DNA from: Aquimarina longa SW024
GTDB taxonomy: Bacteria > Bacteroidota > Bacteroidia > Flavobacteriales > Flavobacteriaceae
Reading direction: 5' to 3'
Length of the DNA: 64,000 nt
NCBI RefSeq assembly: GCF_001401755.1
Contig: NZ_KQ474099.1
Coordinates: 773,171-837,170 of the forward strand
Shown here: in pieces, positions 8,330 to 17,406 of the stretch
Layout: each line of letters opens with the position of its first letter
Numbering within the stretch: the first letter of the stretch is position 1
Notes under the pieces: generated by a model
Told to the model about the DNA's origin: nothing
Database searches by the model: none
Seen by the model: the letters and a program-made list of their open reading frames with translations, nothing else
Program-made: the position numbers and the translations under genes

Positions 8330-9979
8330 TTATTTGGCATTTTTAAGTTCTACAGAATTAATAATACGTTCGGCAATAGCCTTTGCATATCGATCCTCTT
8401 TATTATACACAATGGTTATTTGTTGATATCCTCCACCTTCGGCAAAGTTTAACATCAGATAGTCATTCTTTTGTTTTTCCTTAGTAACTGGATTTTCTAC
8501 TTCTAGATTCCCATATACTTTAATTCCTTTGGCTCCTCCCAGTGTTTCATACGCTTCATTCTTTACTGAGATATTCTTAGCTCCTTGTGCCTCAAAAGCT
8601 CCTACAGTACCTTCTACTGCTTTTTCTAAATCTACTTGGGTTGGTTTAGTATATTGGATAGTAGAAACAACGACATAAAAATCACCTATCATACTACCAT
8701 ACACAAAAGTCTCATTTCCTTTAAGGATTTGTTTTTGTTCCTCGGTCATTTGATACGCATTACGGATCAAAACTCTCGGTGTTGTAATTGTTACTGGTGG
8801 TGCTCCATAAGCACTAGTGATCCATTCTGACTCTGCTAGCTCTTTAGTAGGATGTCCTAAAAGGGTATCTTTTACCACATCATAGCCTTTAACAATAATA
8901 AAGATGAGTAGTGTAATGGCAAGTATTGCTACTCCTCCTATACTACCGAAGATTATTTTCTTTTTACGTATTTTCTCGGCTACTTCTTTTCTATACTCTT
9001 CATCAGCCAGTAATTCTTCTTCTGTGGGTTCTGGTATTGCACTTTTTGTTTTATGAATTACTTGTTCGATTACATTACGATCTGCTCTAGCTGTAATGAC
9101 ATCAGGCTTGGATTTAGCAAACTTAGCCATATCAGCTGTTTTCAAAACATTTTTAAGTTCTTCAATAGTAGTTTTATCTAGATGAAGATGACCTGATTTT
9201 ATTTCTTCGTCTAGTCTTGCAATCAATTCGTCTGTGGTACTTTCCATTGCGTGGTCATATACCTCTTCATCGATATACTTACGTGCAGCATCACTTAATT
9301 GTGAGTAGTATTCTTTATGAGAATCTTTCTCTAATAAATGGGATTCATCAATCTTTTTTAATGTCAGTAGTGCTCTCTCATATGGAGGTAAGGTATCTTC
9401 TTTAGCTGCTTTACGTTTCTTTTTTCTTAATACAAAAAAAGCAACAATCCCTAGTAACAATAGTGGAATAGCAATCCACAAAATCCATTTTTTCCAATTA
9501 AAAATAAATTGTGATTCTACTGCTACCAAAGGTTTGATCTCATACATCTTTTGCTTGGTTGTATCGACTAGTACATCTTTGATTTCTACTTTTAGAGAGT
9601 CTGTAAAGAAGGTTTGATCTCCGATCATTACCTTTTGCCTTGGTATAGTGTACTGTCCCGAATCAAACTGGGTTAACGCATATTCTTTTAGTAGATGATA
9701 CTGTTTTCCATTTCTGGAGGTATCAATTTTATAAGATTCGATCACTTCTAAGGGTGTAAAGCTTTGTCCTTCGGGGAAAACTACAATCTGAGTTGAATCT
9801 GCTTCAACTTGCATTGTATATCTCATCTCATCTCCTATCTCTATTGTTGTAGAATCAATTGTTGCCGAAACCTGAGCAAAACTTCCTACTCCCCATATAG
9901 AGCATATCCCCCAAACAAAAAGCTTCAGCACTTTTTGCTGTACTAATTTAGTATCAATTCGTAATTTGTAATTCGTCAT
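8330..9979 (-). CDS. two-TM protein with N-terminal signal, Bat operon accessory
   Basis: A 549-residue protein lying between the DUF58 gene and batA. It has a signal-like segment (residues 18-36, ending VGSFAQ), then a beta-rich region with DSTTIEIGDEMRYTMQVEAD resembling the first domain of BatD. A membrane helix follows at about 164-186 (ILWIAIPLLLLGIVAFFVL), then a cytoplasmic helical region like the BatD tail (YYSQLSDAARKYIDEEVYDH). A second helix at about 342-365 (GGVAILAITLLIFIIVKGYD) precedes a 180-residue C-terminal domain that I do not recognise. Gaps of 6 and 2 bp tie it to its neighbours. It may link the DUF58/MoxR part to the VWA part. An alternative start at a later Met cannot be excluded. 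Confidence 0.8.
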   Translation of the reverse strand: MTNYKLRIDTKLVQQKVLKLFVWGICSIWGVGSFAQVSATIDSTTIEIGDEMRYTMQVEADSTQIVVFPEGQSFTPLEVIESYKIDTSRNGKQYHLLKEYALTQFDSGQYTIPRQKVMIGDQTFFTDSLKVEIKDVLVDTTKQKMYEIKPLVAVESQFIFNWKKWILWIAIPLLLLGIVAFFVLRKKKRKAAKEDTLPPYERALLTLKKIDESHLLEKDSHKEYYSQLSDAARKYIDEEVYDHAMESTTDELIARLDEEIKSGHLHLDKTTIEELKNVLKTADMAKFAKSKPDVITARADRNVIEQVIHKTKSAIPEPTEEELLADEEYRKEVAEKIRKKKIIFGSIGGVAILAITLLIFIIVKGYDVVKDTLLGHPTKELAESEWITSAYGAPPVTITTPRVLIRNAYQMTEEQKQILKGNETFVYGSMIGDFYVVVSTIQYTKPTQVDLEKAVEGTVGAFEAQGAKNISVKNEAYETLGGAKGIKVYGNLEVENPVTKEKQKNDYLMLNFAEGGGYQQITIVYNKEDRYAKAIAERIINSVELKNAK

Positions 9980-9985
9980 TATAGA

Positions 9986-10852
9986 TTATCCTCTTCTTTT
10001 AAAATAGCCTAATAATTTTTTAACATAGCTTTCATCAATCCTACTACTTAATGAACCTGCTCCACTACGGGTAAAACTATCTTTAAAGTAGTCTACTCTT
10101 TCTTTATAATATGCACTATAATTAATTCGTGTTTTTTTAGAGCTTGTATTAACCAATATTAATTCTCCTGTTTCTTCATCTTCCATCTGTACCATACCTA
10201 TATTAGGGATTTCTTCTTCTCTTCTATCATACACTCTAATACCGGTAACATCATGTTTTCCTCCTACAATTTTTAAGGTACGTTGATACTCATCTGCTAT
10301 AAAATCAGAAAGTATAAAAACGATGGCTTTCTTTTTCATCACATTAGACAAAAACTTTAGTGCTTCGGTAATATTAGTCTTCTTACTTTTCGGTTCGAAT
10401 TCTAATAACTCTCTTATGATTCTTAATACATGAGATCTTCCTTTTTTTGGAGGAATAAACAATTCGATCTCATCTGTAAACAGAATTAATCCAATCTTAT
10501 CATTGTTTTGAGTTGCAGAAAATGCTAATGTAGCAGCAATCTCTGTAATAATTCCTTTTTTAAATTGTTTTTGCGTCCCGAAGAGTTGCGATCCAGAGAC
10601 ATCAACCATTAACATCATAGTCAATTCTCGTTCTTCTTCAAATACTTTTATATAAGGTTCATTATACCGTGCCGTTACATTCCAATCAATAGTACGCACA
10701 TCATCACCAAATTGATATTGTCGTACTTCGCTAAAGGTCATTCCACGTCCTTTAAAAGTAGAATGGTATTCTCCTCCAAAGATATGATCGCTTAGGCGAC
10801 GTGTTTTAATCTCTATTTTACGAACTTTTTTTAGTAACTCCTTAGTATCCAT
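9986..10852 (-). CDS. DUF58 domain protein
   Basis: A 288-residue cytoplasmic protein of the DUF58 family, a VWA-like fold found next to MoxR ATPases. The diagnostic DUF58 stretch is at the N-terminus: GGEYHSTFKGRGMTFSEVRQ followed by YQFGDDVRTIDWNVTARYNE. A MIDAS-like DVSGSQ lies near residue 90 (MMLMVDVSGSQLFGT), and LSDFIADEYQ lies further on. It is the second gene of the operon, 111 bp downstream of moxR. It probably receives or transmits the ATPase's action to the Bat membrane proteins (inference). Confidence 0.93.
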   Translation of the reverse strand: MDTKELLKKVRKIEIKTRRLSDHIFGGEYHSTFKGRGMTFSEVRQYQFGDDVRTIDWNVTARYNEPYIKVFEEERELTMMLMVDVSGSQLFGTQKQFKKGIITEIAATLAFSATQNNDKIGLILFTDEIELFIPPKKGRSHVLRIIRELLEFEPKSKKTNITEALKFLSNVMKKKAIVFILSDFIADEYQRTLKIVGGKHDVTGIRVYDRREEEIPNIGMVQMEDEETGELILVNTSSKKTRINYSAYYKERVDYFKDSFTRSGAGSLSSRIDESYVKKLLGYFKRRG

Positions 10853-10854
10853 AA

Positions 10855-10951
10855 GTCCCCAAAAGGGGGATTTTTAAAAGGTTTATAATTTGTTTTTGCT
10901 TCATTGTATGTTAAACTTTTATAATACCCCTCATTAGTTCTTCCTTGGGGG
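10855..10951. repeat. two short GC-rich hairpins between moxR and the DUF58 gene
   Basis: The gap holds TCCCCAAAAGGGGGA (about 10856-10870) and a second inverted pair, ACCCC at about 10926 with GGGGT ending at about 10951. C/G-run hairpins stand out in this AT-rich DNA. They resemble extragenic palindromes common in flavobacterial genomes and could tune moxR versus downstream expression. A similar C/G-run hairpin occurs in the prophage at 50893-50919. Confidence 0.45.
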
Positions 10952-10963
10952 TAAGAAAAAAGT

Positions 10964-11965
10964 TTATGGCACTTCAATTTCGTTAACGATCTTATTAATA
11001 ATGTCTTCAGAAGTTACGTTTTCTGCTTCGGCCTCATAGGTAATCCCAATACGATGACGCAGTACATCATGGATTATTGCACGTACATCTTCTGGGATTA
11101 CATATCCTCTACGTTTAATAAAAGCATAACATTTTGCTGCTGTAGCTAAATTGATACTACCCCGAGGTGATGCTCCAAAATTGATGAGTGGTTTTAGCTC
11201 TTCTAGCCCGTATTTTTCTGGATATCGTGTTGCAAAAATAATATCTAGGATATATTTTTCGATTTTCTCATCCATATACACTTCTTTAACTGCTTTTTGT
11301 GCATTCAGAATCTGTTCTACAGAAACTACAGGGTTTACTTTTTCAAAAGACCCTTTTAGATTGGCACGAACAATTAACTGTTCTTCATCAATTTTTGGGT
11401 AATCTATTACGGTTTTTAGCATAAAACGGTCTACCTGAGCTTCTGGCAGAGGGTATGTTCCCTCTTGTTCTACTGGGTTTTGTGTCGCCATTACTAAAAA
11501 AGGCTTATCTAGCACAAACGTTTCATCGCCAATAGTCACCTGTTTTTCTTGCATTGCTTCTAATAAAGCACTCTGCACTTTTGCTGGAGCACGGTTAATC
11601 TCATCTGCTAAAACAAAATTGGCAAAAATAGGTCCTTTTTTAATCGAAAAATCATTTTCTTTCATATTAAAAATTAACGTCCCTACGACATCAGCAGGTA
11701 ATAGATCCGGAGTAAACTGGATACGGCTAAAACTACCTTGGACAGCCTTAGACAGCGTATTAATTGCTAATGTTTTTGCCAATCCAGGGACACCTTCTAG
11801 TAAAATATGTCCTTGACCGAGTAACCCAATAAGTAAACGTTCGACCATATGTTTCTGACCGACAATTACCTTATTCATTTCTAAAGTTAGTAAATCTACA
11901 AAAGCAGATTCTTTCTCTATTTTCTGATTGATTGCAGCAATATCAATAGAATTATTCTCTTCCAT
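10964..11965 (-). CDS. moxR: MoxR-family AAA+ ATPase
   Basis: A 333-residue AAA+ ATPase of the MoxR type and first gene of the Bat operon. Walker A is at residues 58-65 (GVPGLAKT) and Walker B at 118-124 (VLADEIN). The sensor 1 segment ATQNPVEQEGTYPLPEAQVD follows, and a C-terminal lid with GASPRGSINLA carries the sensor 2 arginine. All ATPase residues look intact. MoxR proteins are chaperone-like motors that work with VWA partners, here the DUF58, BatA and BatB proteins. The gene starts 313 bp from the divergent SDR gene. Confidence 0.95.
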   Translation of the reverse strand: MEENNSIDIAAINQKIEKESAFVDLLTLEMNKVIVGQKHMVERLLIGLLGQGHILLEGVPGLAKTLAINTLSKAVQGSFSRIQFTPDLLPADVVGTLIFNMKENDFSIKKGPIFANFVLADEINRAPAKVQSALLEAMQEKQVTIGDETFVLDKPFLVMATQNPVEQEGTYPLPEAQVDRFMLKTVIDYPKIDEEQLIVRANLKGSFEKVNPVVSVEQILNAQKAVKEVYMDEKIEKYILDIIFATRYPEKYGLEELKPLINFGASPRGSINLATAAKCYAFIKRRGYVIPEDVRAIIHDVLRHRIGITYEAEAENVTSEDIINKIVNEIEVP

Positions 11966-12277
11966 CTATTTTTATATTTTTTAAAAGCGTGAATTTAATA
12001 CTCCTAATCCAACATTGCAAATTGTCGAAATATTTTTCGCCTTCTTGTTAATTCTTGGTTAAATGTACTTTGTAAAATCTTTTATGACCACAACTTTACA
12101 CTATATTTAATACTTTTTTGCAAAAAATTGGACATCCTTTTTTTATCGTTTTCACGATAATGTTATCAAAAGACGTAGCATTCATTAAGGTGTTGCAATT
12201 TTTTTCATACAAAGTATATAAAAAATTGGCATTATCATTTTTTATAGTATTTATAATAGTCCTAAAAATATATCGTA
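11966..12277. other. divergent intergenic region, moxR / SDR
   Basis: 312 bp between divergently transcribed genes, so promoters for both are expected here. I found no clear TAnnTTTG element in either direction. Short open frames on both strands overlap each other and look random. A TTTTTTGCAAAAAA palindrome at about 12115-12127 is the only local symmetry noticed. Confidence 0.5.
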
Positions 12278-13033
12278 ATGAAAACAGCATTAATAACCGG
12301 CGCTACCAGTGGAATTGGTAGGTCTACCGCTATAGAATTGGCAAAGCACAATATAAACCTTATACTATGCGGAAGAAGACAACATCGATTAGATGCATTA
12401 CAGAATGAATTAAGTACTACTGTAAATGTACATACACTTTGTTTTGATGTTAGAGATAAAGACGCCGTTTTTTCTACTATAGAAAACCTGCCTGAAGCTT
12501 TTAGTACTATTGATATTCTTATCAATAATGCCGGAAATGCACATGGTCTTAGTCCTATCCAAACAGGAGATCTTGATGACTGGGATGCCATGATGGATAT
12601 TAATGTCAAAGGTTTATTATATGTATCTAAAGCTGTACTCCCCAAAATGATTGCTGCACAATCGGGTCATATTATTAATATTGGATCTATTGCCGGAAAA
12701 GAAGTATACCCAAACGGAAATATCTATTGTGCAAGTAAACATGCTGTAGATGCTATTAATAAGGGAATGCGCATAGACCTTAATCCATATGGAATACGAG
12801 TAGGCGCTATCCATCCTGGATTGGTAGAAACCGAATTTAGCAACGTACGGTTTAAAGGAAATGATCAAAAAGCAGCTACTGTATATAATGGATTTGATCC
12901 ATTAACCCCAGAGGATATTGCTGATATTATAGCCTTTGTAGTGACACGACCATATCATGTAAACATTGCTGATCTTATCGTATTTCCTACTGCACAAGCC
13001 AATAGCACTATAGTTAATAAAAAGATTAATTAA
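12278..13033 (+). CDS. short-chain dehydrogenase/reductase
   Basis: A 251-residue classical SDR using NAD(P)H. The Rossmann nucleotide-binding motif TGATSGIG is at residues 7-14. CGRRQHRLDA (31-40), with its arginines after beta-2, suggests NADP(H) preference. NNAG is at 83-86 and the catalytic triad is S137, Y150 and K154 (YCASK). The ending resembles the YdfG-like subgroup, whose members act on 3-hydroxy acids such as serine or on related small alcohols; the actual substrate cannot be read from sequence. It stands alone, divergent from moxR, with a hairpin repeat just after the stop. Confidence 0.93.
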   Translation: MKTALITGATSGIGRSTAIELAKHNINLILCGRRQHRLDALQNELSTTVNVHTLCFDVRDKDAVFSTIENLPEAFSTIDILINNAGNAHGLSPIQTGDLDDWDAMMDINVKGLLYVSKAVLPKMIAAQSGHIINIGSIAGKEVYPNGNIYCASKHAVDAINKGMRIDLNPYGIRVGAIHPGLVETEFSNVRFKGNDQKAATVYNGFDPLTPEDIADIIAFVVTRPYHVNIADLIVFPTAQANSTIVNKKIN

Positions 13034-13059
13034 TTATTTAATGAATACTCTATGGGGCA

Positions 13060-13095
13060 ATCCTTGGAGAATTAGATCTTCGATGAGGGATTAAA
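13060..13095. repeat. extragenic hairpin repeat, copy A (short or degraded)
   Basis: Contains GGAGAATTAG and GATGAGGGATTAAA, matching the core of copy C (19297-19340) except for the left hairpin arm. It lies 27 bp after the SDR stop codon. It is one of five related copies in the window. Confidence 0.55.
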
Positions 13096-13282
13096 GTTTA
13101 AAACAACGTGTCATTTTTTATCGTATTTATTCATTTTTCTCAAAGAAGAAAAACTGATGTTACCCCTAATAAGTCTTATCGTTAACAAAACTTTATAATT
13201 TCTTTATTTTCATTGTATTGCTACCCCAATAAAAATAGCTATGTTTATATTGGAAAAAACAATCGCTATTGCAATTTAAGGA

Positions 13283-14419
13283 ATGATTAATAAACGGCTG
13301 CTTATTAAAAACTTATTAGCACATAATGACGAAAATAGTTTTTATGACAAAAAGCGTAAACTTAATATTAGTGAAAAAGAAGGTAAAGCAAAATTCCTAA
13401 AACATATCTGTGCATTAGCCAACTCTAACCCAAAAAACAATTCTTATATCGTCATCGGTGTTGAAGATGAAGATAATCTAATAATGGGAGTCGATTTTTT
13501 TGATGATAGTAAGATTCAGAATTTAGTAAATGCTTATTTATCTAATCCTCCTATTGTCTCTTATGAGAACATTCCTTTTCCTCACTTACCATCAAAAAAA
13601 GTAGTAGGATTAGTTACCATACGTCCTCAGGGAGGACAACTCTGTTCTCTGCGCAAAAATATCTGGAAATACTATGGTGGTAGTGTCTTTTTTAGAGATG
13701 GTAGCATTAGTATGCCTAAGGTTTTTGATATCGAGATCAAAGATGTCAATTCAGAGATTGTAAGTGCAATAGAAAGTCATGCTCAGAACAATATAGAGCT
13801 TACCTTAGATGGTGTTTTTGATTTCATTAATTCTAGAACAGACTACCAGCCTACCTATAAAGTTTTTAAAGAATATTTTGTAGTCTGCTGGGCGGCAAAA
13901 GAAAAACGACAAAATGGAGACATTTATTATTCTCGGGTCGATATCGAATTAATCAATGAGCATGTAAAGTTATTTTACTCAGAATTGGATGAAGTAAGTA
14001 TCTCCATTACTGAGGATCAATTTAAGATCATAGAATATGTACAACTCGGCTTGCAAGACACTTTTAAGTACTACCCATTAGAAGAAGTAGTCATCACTTT
14101 TAAAGACAATGCTAGTTATGATATCGAGAACAAGCTCTTGTTCGAGCCACCTCAGTTTGATAGAAAAACGTTATATCACTTATACAATAGTAATAATGCA
14201 ATCATCGACAAACTAAAGAACAAAATTCCGTTATCAAAAAATGATGAAAAAGACATTATCAACCTCCCTGCTACTTATTTAATCTGCTATTTTAATAATA
14301 TTAATGAAGCAAAAGAAAAGCTAGAAGAAGCAAAACCTTACCTAAAAGCTTATAATGATACGATATACTCTCTTTATAAAGAAAGTATTAGAATCGTAAG
14401 AAAAGTACGATACAGTTAA
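13283..14419 (+). CDS. Schlafen AlbA_2-type putative nucleic-acid-binding protein
   Basis: A 378-residue protein whose N-terminal 130 residues match the AlbA_2 (Schlafen-like, divergent AAA_4) pattern: SEKEGKAKFLKHICALANS, then YIVIGVEDEDNLIMGVDFFD and FRDGSISMP. The remaining 240 residues (helical, rich in K and E) are unfamiliar. AlbA_2 proteins are variously regulators or defence-associated. Nothing nearby points to a defence system, and the gene is followed 34 bp later by a phosphatase gene on the same strand. The N-terminal assignment is fairly firm, the role is not. Confidence 0.8.
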   Translation: MINKRLLIKNLLAHNDENSFYDKKRKLNISEKEGKAKFLKHICALANSNPKNNSYIVIGVEDEDNLIMGVDFFDDSKIQNLVNAYLSNPPIVSYENIPFPHLPSKKVVGLVTIRPQGGQLCSLRKNIWKYYGGSVFFRDGSISMPKVFDIEIKDVNSEIVSAIESHAQNNIELTLDGVFDFINSRTDYQPTYKVFKEYFVVCWAAKEKRQNGDIYYSRVDIELINEHVKLFYSELDEVSISITEDQFKIIEYVQLGLQDTFKYYPLEEVVITFKDNASYDIENKLLFEPPQFDRKTLYHLYNSNNAIIDKLKNKIPLSKNDEKDIINLPATYLICYFNNINEAKEKLEEAKPYLKAYNDTIYSLYKESIRIVRKVRYS

Positions 14420-14453
14420 TTATGAATTATAAAACGATCAACCAAAACTAGAC

Positions 14454-15182
14454 ATGGGAAGAACCTTAGTAATTGGAGATATACATGGCGCATTACTGGC
14501 ATTAAAACAAATACTCAAAAAAGCAAACGTAACCCCTGATGATACCCTTATATTTTTGGGAGACTACGTAGACGGCTGGAGTGATAGTGCCGCAGTAATT
14601 TCGTTCTTAATCGCTCTTAAAACCACTAATAATTGTATTTTTATTAGAGGAAACCACGATGAGCTTTGTTACATATGGTTAACAGAAAAAACACATAGTC
14701 CTGATTGGATAAAACACGGTGGGCAAGCTACAATAGATTCTTATGCTCAATTATCCAAAGAAGAAATCAATACTCATCTTCAATTCTATAAAAACCTCAT
14801 CAATTATCATATCGATGACTATAATCGTTTATTTTTACATGCAGGCTTTACCAATCTTCATGGTCCTCATCAAGAATATTTTAGCAAAACATTTTATTGG
14901 GATAGAACACTATGGGAAACCGCTTTAGCCATAGACCCTAAGTTAAAAAAAACAGATATAAACTACCCAAAACGATTGGTACTATTTGATGAAATATATA
15001 TCGGTCATACCCCCGTTACTCGAATCAATGAAACCACACCGGTACAATCTACCTGTGTATGGAACATCGATACAGGCGCTGCCTTTAAAGGACCACTGAC
15101 CATATTAGACATTGATACTAAAGAGTGGTGGCAGAGTGATCCTGCCTATCAATTATATCCTAATGAAATCGGAAGGAATTAA
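14454..15182 (+). CDS. PPP-family metallophosphoesterase (protein phosphatase-like)
   Basis: A 242-residue calcineurin-like phosphoesterase with the motifs of PPP serine/threonine phosphatases: GDIHG (8-12), GDYVDG (36-41) and RGNHDE (65-70), then LFLHAGF and IGHTPVTRI, giving the full two-metal site. Length and motif spacing resemble the bacterial and phage-lambda-type single-domain phosphatases. No signal peptide is seen, so it should be cytoplasmic. The native substrate is unknown; phosphoproteins or dinucleoside polyphosphates are possible. It is probably co-transcribed with the AlbA_2 gene (34 bp gap). Confidence 0.93.
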   Translation: MGRTLVIGDIHGALLALKQILKKANVTPDDTLIFLGDYVDGWSDSAAVISFLIALKTTNNCIFIRGNHDELCYIWLTEKTHSPDWIKHGGQATIDSYAQLSKEEINTHLQFYKNLINYHIDDYNRLFLHAGFTNLHGPHQEYFSKTFYWDRTLWETALAIDPKLKKTDINYPKRLVLFDEIYIGHTPVTRINETTPVQSTCVWNIDTGAAFKGPLTILDIDTKEWWQSDPAYQLYPNEIGRN

Positions 15183-15422
15183 AAAAAATACTTCCTCAAC
15201 CCCTAAATAGCGCTAAGAAAACGGCTTATTCAATTGATTTACAACACTAATTATTTTGTAATCATTTATAAAAATATTGACTTATTCTAAAGTATAGACT
15301 TGTGCAACAGTTACTAGTGTTGTATACGGGGGGTATCCAGTTTTAGGTATCCTTAAGAGCAAATAGAATTATTGCCTGTTAGTAGACAAATTGTTCATAA
15401 ATATGTTTTTTAGTTGAAGAAC

Positions 15423-16061
15423 TTATTTTGTGAACAATGAAAGTGAAAAGAAACCTATTCCAATATAAACTATGCCCACAATATAACTTTGAATTCTAAG
15501 GTTTGTAAAATGACTTTTTAAATACTCGCCTAATTTATTGGAAAGAAATACAAAGACAAGCCCCCAAATCAATGCAATGATGATAAATAATAATCCTAAA
15601 AACAACATCTGTGAGGCTTCTCCTGCTTTAGAAGCATTAATAAATTGAGGTAAAAAAACTACAAAAAACAAGATAGATTTAGGATTTAAGGCACTTATTG
15701 TTACACCACTCCAAAAAGCACTTGAATCAATTTTTTTTATCAATCTATCTTTATGGAGATTTTTATTTGCGGTGTAAATAGTTTTAACTCCTAAAATTAT
15801 TAAATAAAAAATACCTCCATATTTTATAATTGTAAACGCTAGGTCAGATTTTATAAGTATTGAAGAAAGTCCAAAAGTTACTGTAATAACGTGTAATAAT
15901 GTACCTGTTTCAATTCCTAATACCGAAAGAATACCAGCCTTATACCCATCTTCTGTTGTTCTAGTGAAAATATAAAGAAAAGCTGGACCGGGTGTTATTA
16001 CAAGTAATACTGAACTAACGATGAACATTAGAATAGTTTCAAAATCAGGTAACGTTATCAT
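15423..16061 (-). CDS. LysE/RhtB-family amino-acid exporter
   Basis: A 212-residue inner-membrane protein with about six hydrophobic helices and the LysE family signature near the N-terminus (VITPGPAFLYIFTRTTEDGY, then KAGILSVLGIETGTLLH). NPKSILFFVVFLPQFI in the middle is also typical. Members export amino acids or related small molecules; the substrate here is unknown. A TAnnTTTG element lies about 60 bp upstream. The neighbouring Crp-type regulator is read in the same direction from its own start and could control it (inference). Confidence 0.92.
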   Translation of the reverse strand: MITLPDFETILMFIVSSVLLVITPGPAFLYIFTRTTEDGYKAGILSVLGIETGTLLHVITVTFGLSSILIKSDLAFTIIKYGGIFYLIILGVKTIYTANKNLHKDRLIKKIDSSAFWSGVTISALNPKSILFFVVFLPQFINASKAGEASQMLFLGLLFIIIALIWGLVFVFLSNKLGEYLKSHFTNLRIQSYIVGIVYIGIGFFSLSLFTK

Positions 16062-16121
16062 ATTTTGTGATTTTATAAATCCCTACCACAGATTGTAAGT
16101 TATAGTGTAGGCATTTTTTTT

Positions 16122-16129
16122 CAAAAATA
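16122..16129 (-). promoter_or_regulatory. predicted -7 element TATTTTTG for the LysE-type gene
   Basis: On the minus strand TATTTTTG fits TAnnTTTG, about 60 bp before the ATG at 16061, with a TTTA-containing segment about 19 bp further upstream as a possible weak -33 box. Confidence 0.35.
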
Positions 16130-16161
16130 TGTAGTATGTAATATGTAAACCTTAATGTAGA

Positions 16162-16752
16162 TTAAGTGTTAGAAATAAGATTACTTTTATTGCGAAGTGA
16201 ACTTAAAAACTCTGGACTTACTCCTAGATAAGAGGCTACTTGTCTTTGAGATAATCGTGGTTCTATATTTGGGTAATCTTGTAAGAAGTCTTTATATCTT
16301 TCTTTAGCAGAGCAAGAAAGATTTTGTTTTATCCTTCTTTCTTGTTTAAATAATAAATCGTTCCCAATCAATCGAAAATAACGTTCGAATTTTGGTATTC
16401 GGGTTAAAAGAGGTTCTATATCTATTCTTTTTAATTGAATTATTTCTGTATCCTCTATCGTTTCAATATCAAAAATAGAAGGGGTTTGAATCCAAAAGCT
16501 ATTTTGGTCACTAATCCATTGATTTTCTATTGCAAATTCAAAAATACGCTCTTTACCTTCTGAATTAATGTAATATTTTTTAATACAGCCTTTTACTACA
16601 TAATAATAGTTAGAGCATACTTTACCAGAGTTAAGAATAAATTCTTTTTTCTTAACTTTTTTAAAACTTAATACTGAAGTAAAAAAATCTATTTCTTGTT
16701 CATTTAGTATAATATACTGCTGAACTTTTTTTAATATTGAATTATAATCCAT
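16162..16752 (-). CDS. Crp/Fnr-family transcriptional regulator
   Basis: A 196-residue protein with a cyclic-nucleotide-binding-like beta-roll (residues 25-115, KKKEFILNSGKVCSNYYYVV then GCIKKYYINSEGKERIFEFA) and a C-terminal HTH (SQRQVASYLGVSPEFLSSLR). There is no FNR-type cysteine cluster. This arrangement, ending with a short HTH, is frequent in Bacteroidota. It lies 100 bp upstream of the LysE-type gene on the same strand and may regulate it. The ligand is unknown. Confidence 0.9.
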   Translation of the reverse strand: MDYNSILKKVQQYIILNEQEIDFFTSVLSFKKVKKKEFILNSGKVCSNYYYVVKGCIKKYYINSEGKERIFEFAIENQWISDQNSFWIQTPSIFDIETIEDTEIIQLKRIDIEPLLTRIPKFERYFRLIGNDLLFKQERRIKQNLSCSAKERYKDFLQDYPNIEPRLSQRQVASYLGVSPEFLSSLRNKSNLISNT

Positions 16753-17406
16753 TAATTTAAATTTGATTCATCGCGGGATGGATGTGCTTGTTACTGATGT
16801 TTCTTGTATGGTGTATTTACATCCCTAAGGATGCATGTGCAATATAGAGCAAATTATTATTTGTTTTTTATTTTTTAGATTCCAGTAGTTTCTCGGTTTT
16901 TGTTAGTCTTTTTTCGATTGATTTTAACCCTGTCGATTGTTCTTTATTTCGTTAATATTAAAACCTTCTAGATATGATCCTTTTCATTTAGAGTCTTCTT
17001 TTGTTGATTTAAATTTGTATCTAAAATCCTTCCAGTTTTGACCAGTAGTATGAGATAAATCAACAACCTCGGAGCAAGCTTACGACGTATTCTTCTGAAA
17101 AAAAAATAGTTTGATGAGAGGCAAGCCTTGGGGAATTAAACCCTCAATGAGGGATTAAAACAATAAAACATTCTATATTTAACTCGCTTTATGCATTAGA
17201 ACTTCGTTATAAAGTTTTGAGATATCATAAATACAGTGATTTTCTTAGTTTTAGCGTAGCATCGGTTAAAAGAAAAAATCAAGTGTAACACATATATATT
17301 TGCAGTAGCTCAAAGAGGTAATAGATTTTCTAATACATAAAGCAGGTTTAACCTAAGATTTGGAAAAAAACTTTACATAGGAGGATCTTGTTGTAGCCAG
17401 TTTCTT
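16753..17406. other. gene-poor spacer
   Basis: 654 bp with no convincing gene or RNA. It contains hairpin repeat copy B (17058-17160). The remainder is AT-rich with frequent stops in all frames. Confidence 0.6.
17058..17160. repeat. extragenic hairpin repeat, copy B (long form)
   Basis: Runs ATCAACAACCTCGGAGCAAG, then a mirrored arm GCTTACGACG, then a spacer of about 40 bp with an A-run, and ends AATTAAACCCTCAATGAGGG. Two stem-loops are evident: CTCGGAGC/GCTTACGACG (imperfect) and CCCTCA/TGAGGG. It shares the long spacer form with copy E (21777-21877). Confidence 0.75.

Noticed and set aside
12096..12321. Overlapping short frames on both strands between moxR and the SDR gene
   Set aside because: Mirror frames in AT-rich DNA without start signals; neither looks like protein.
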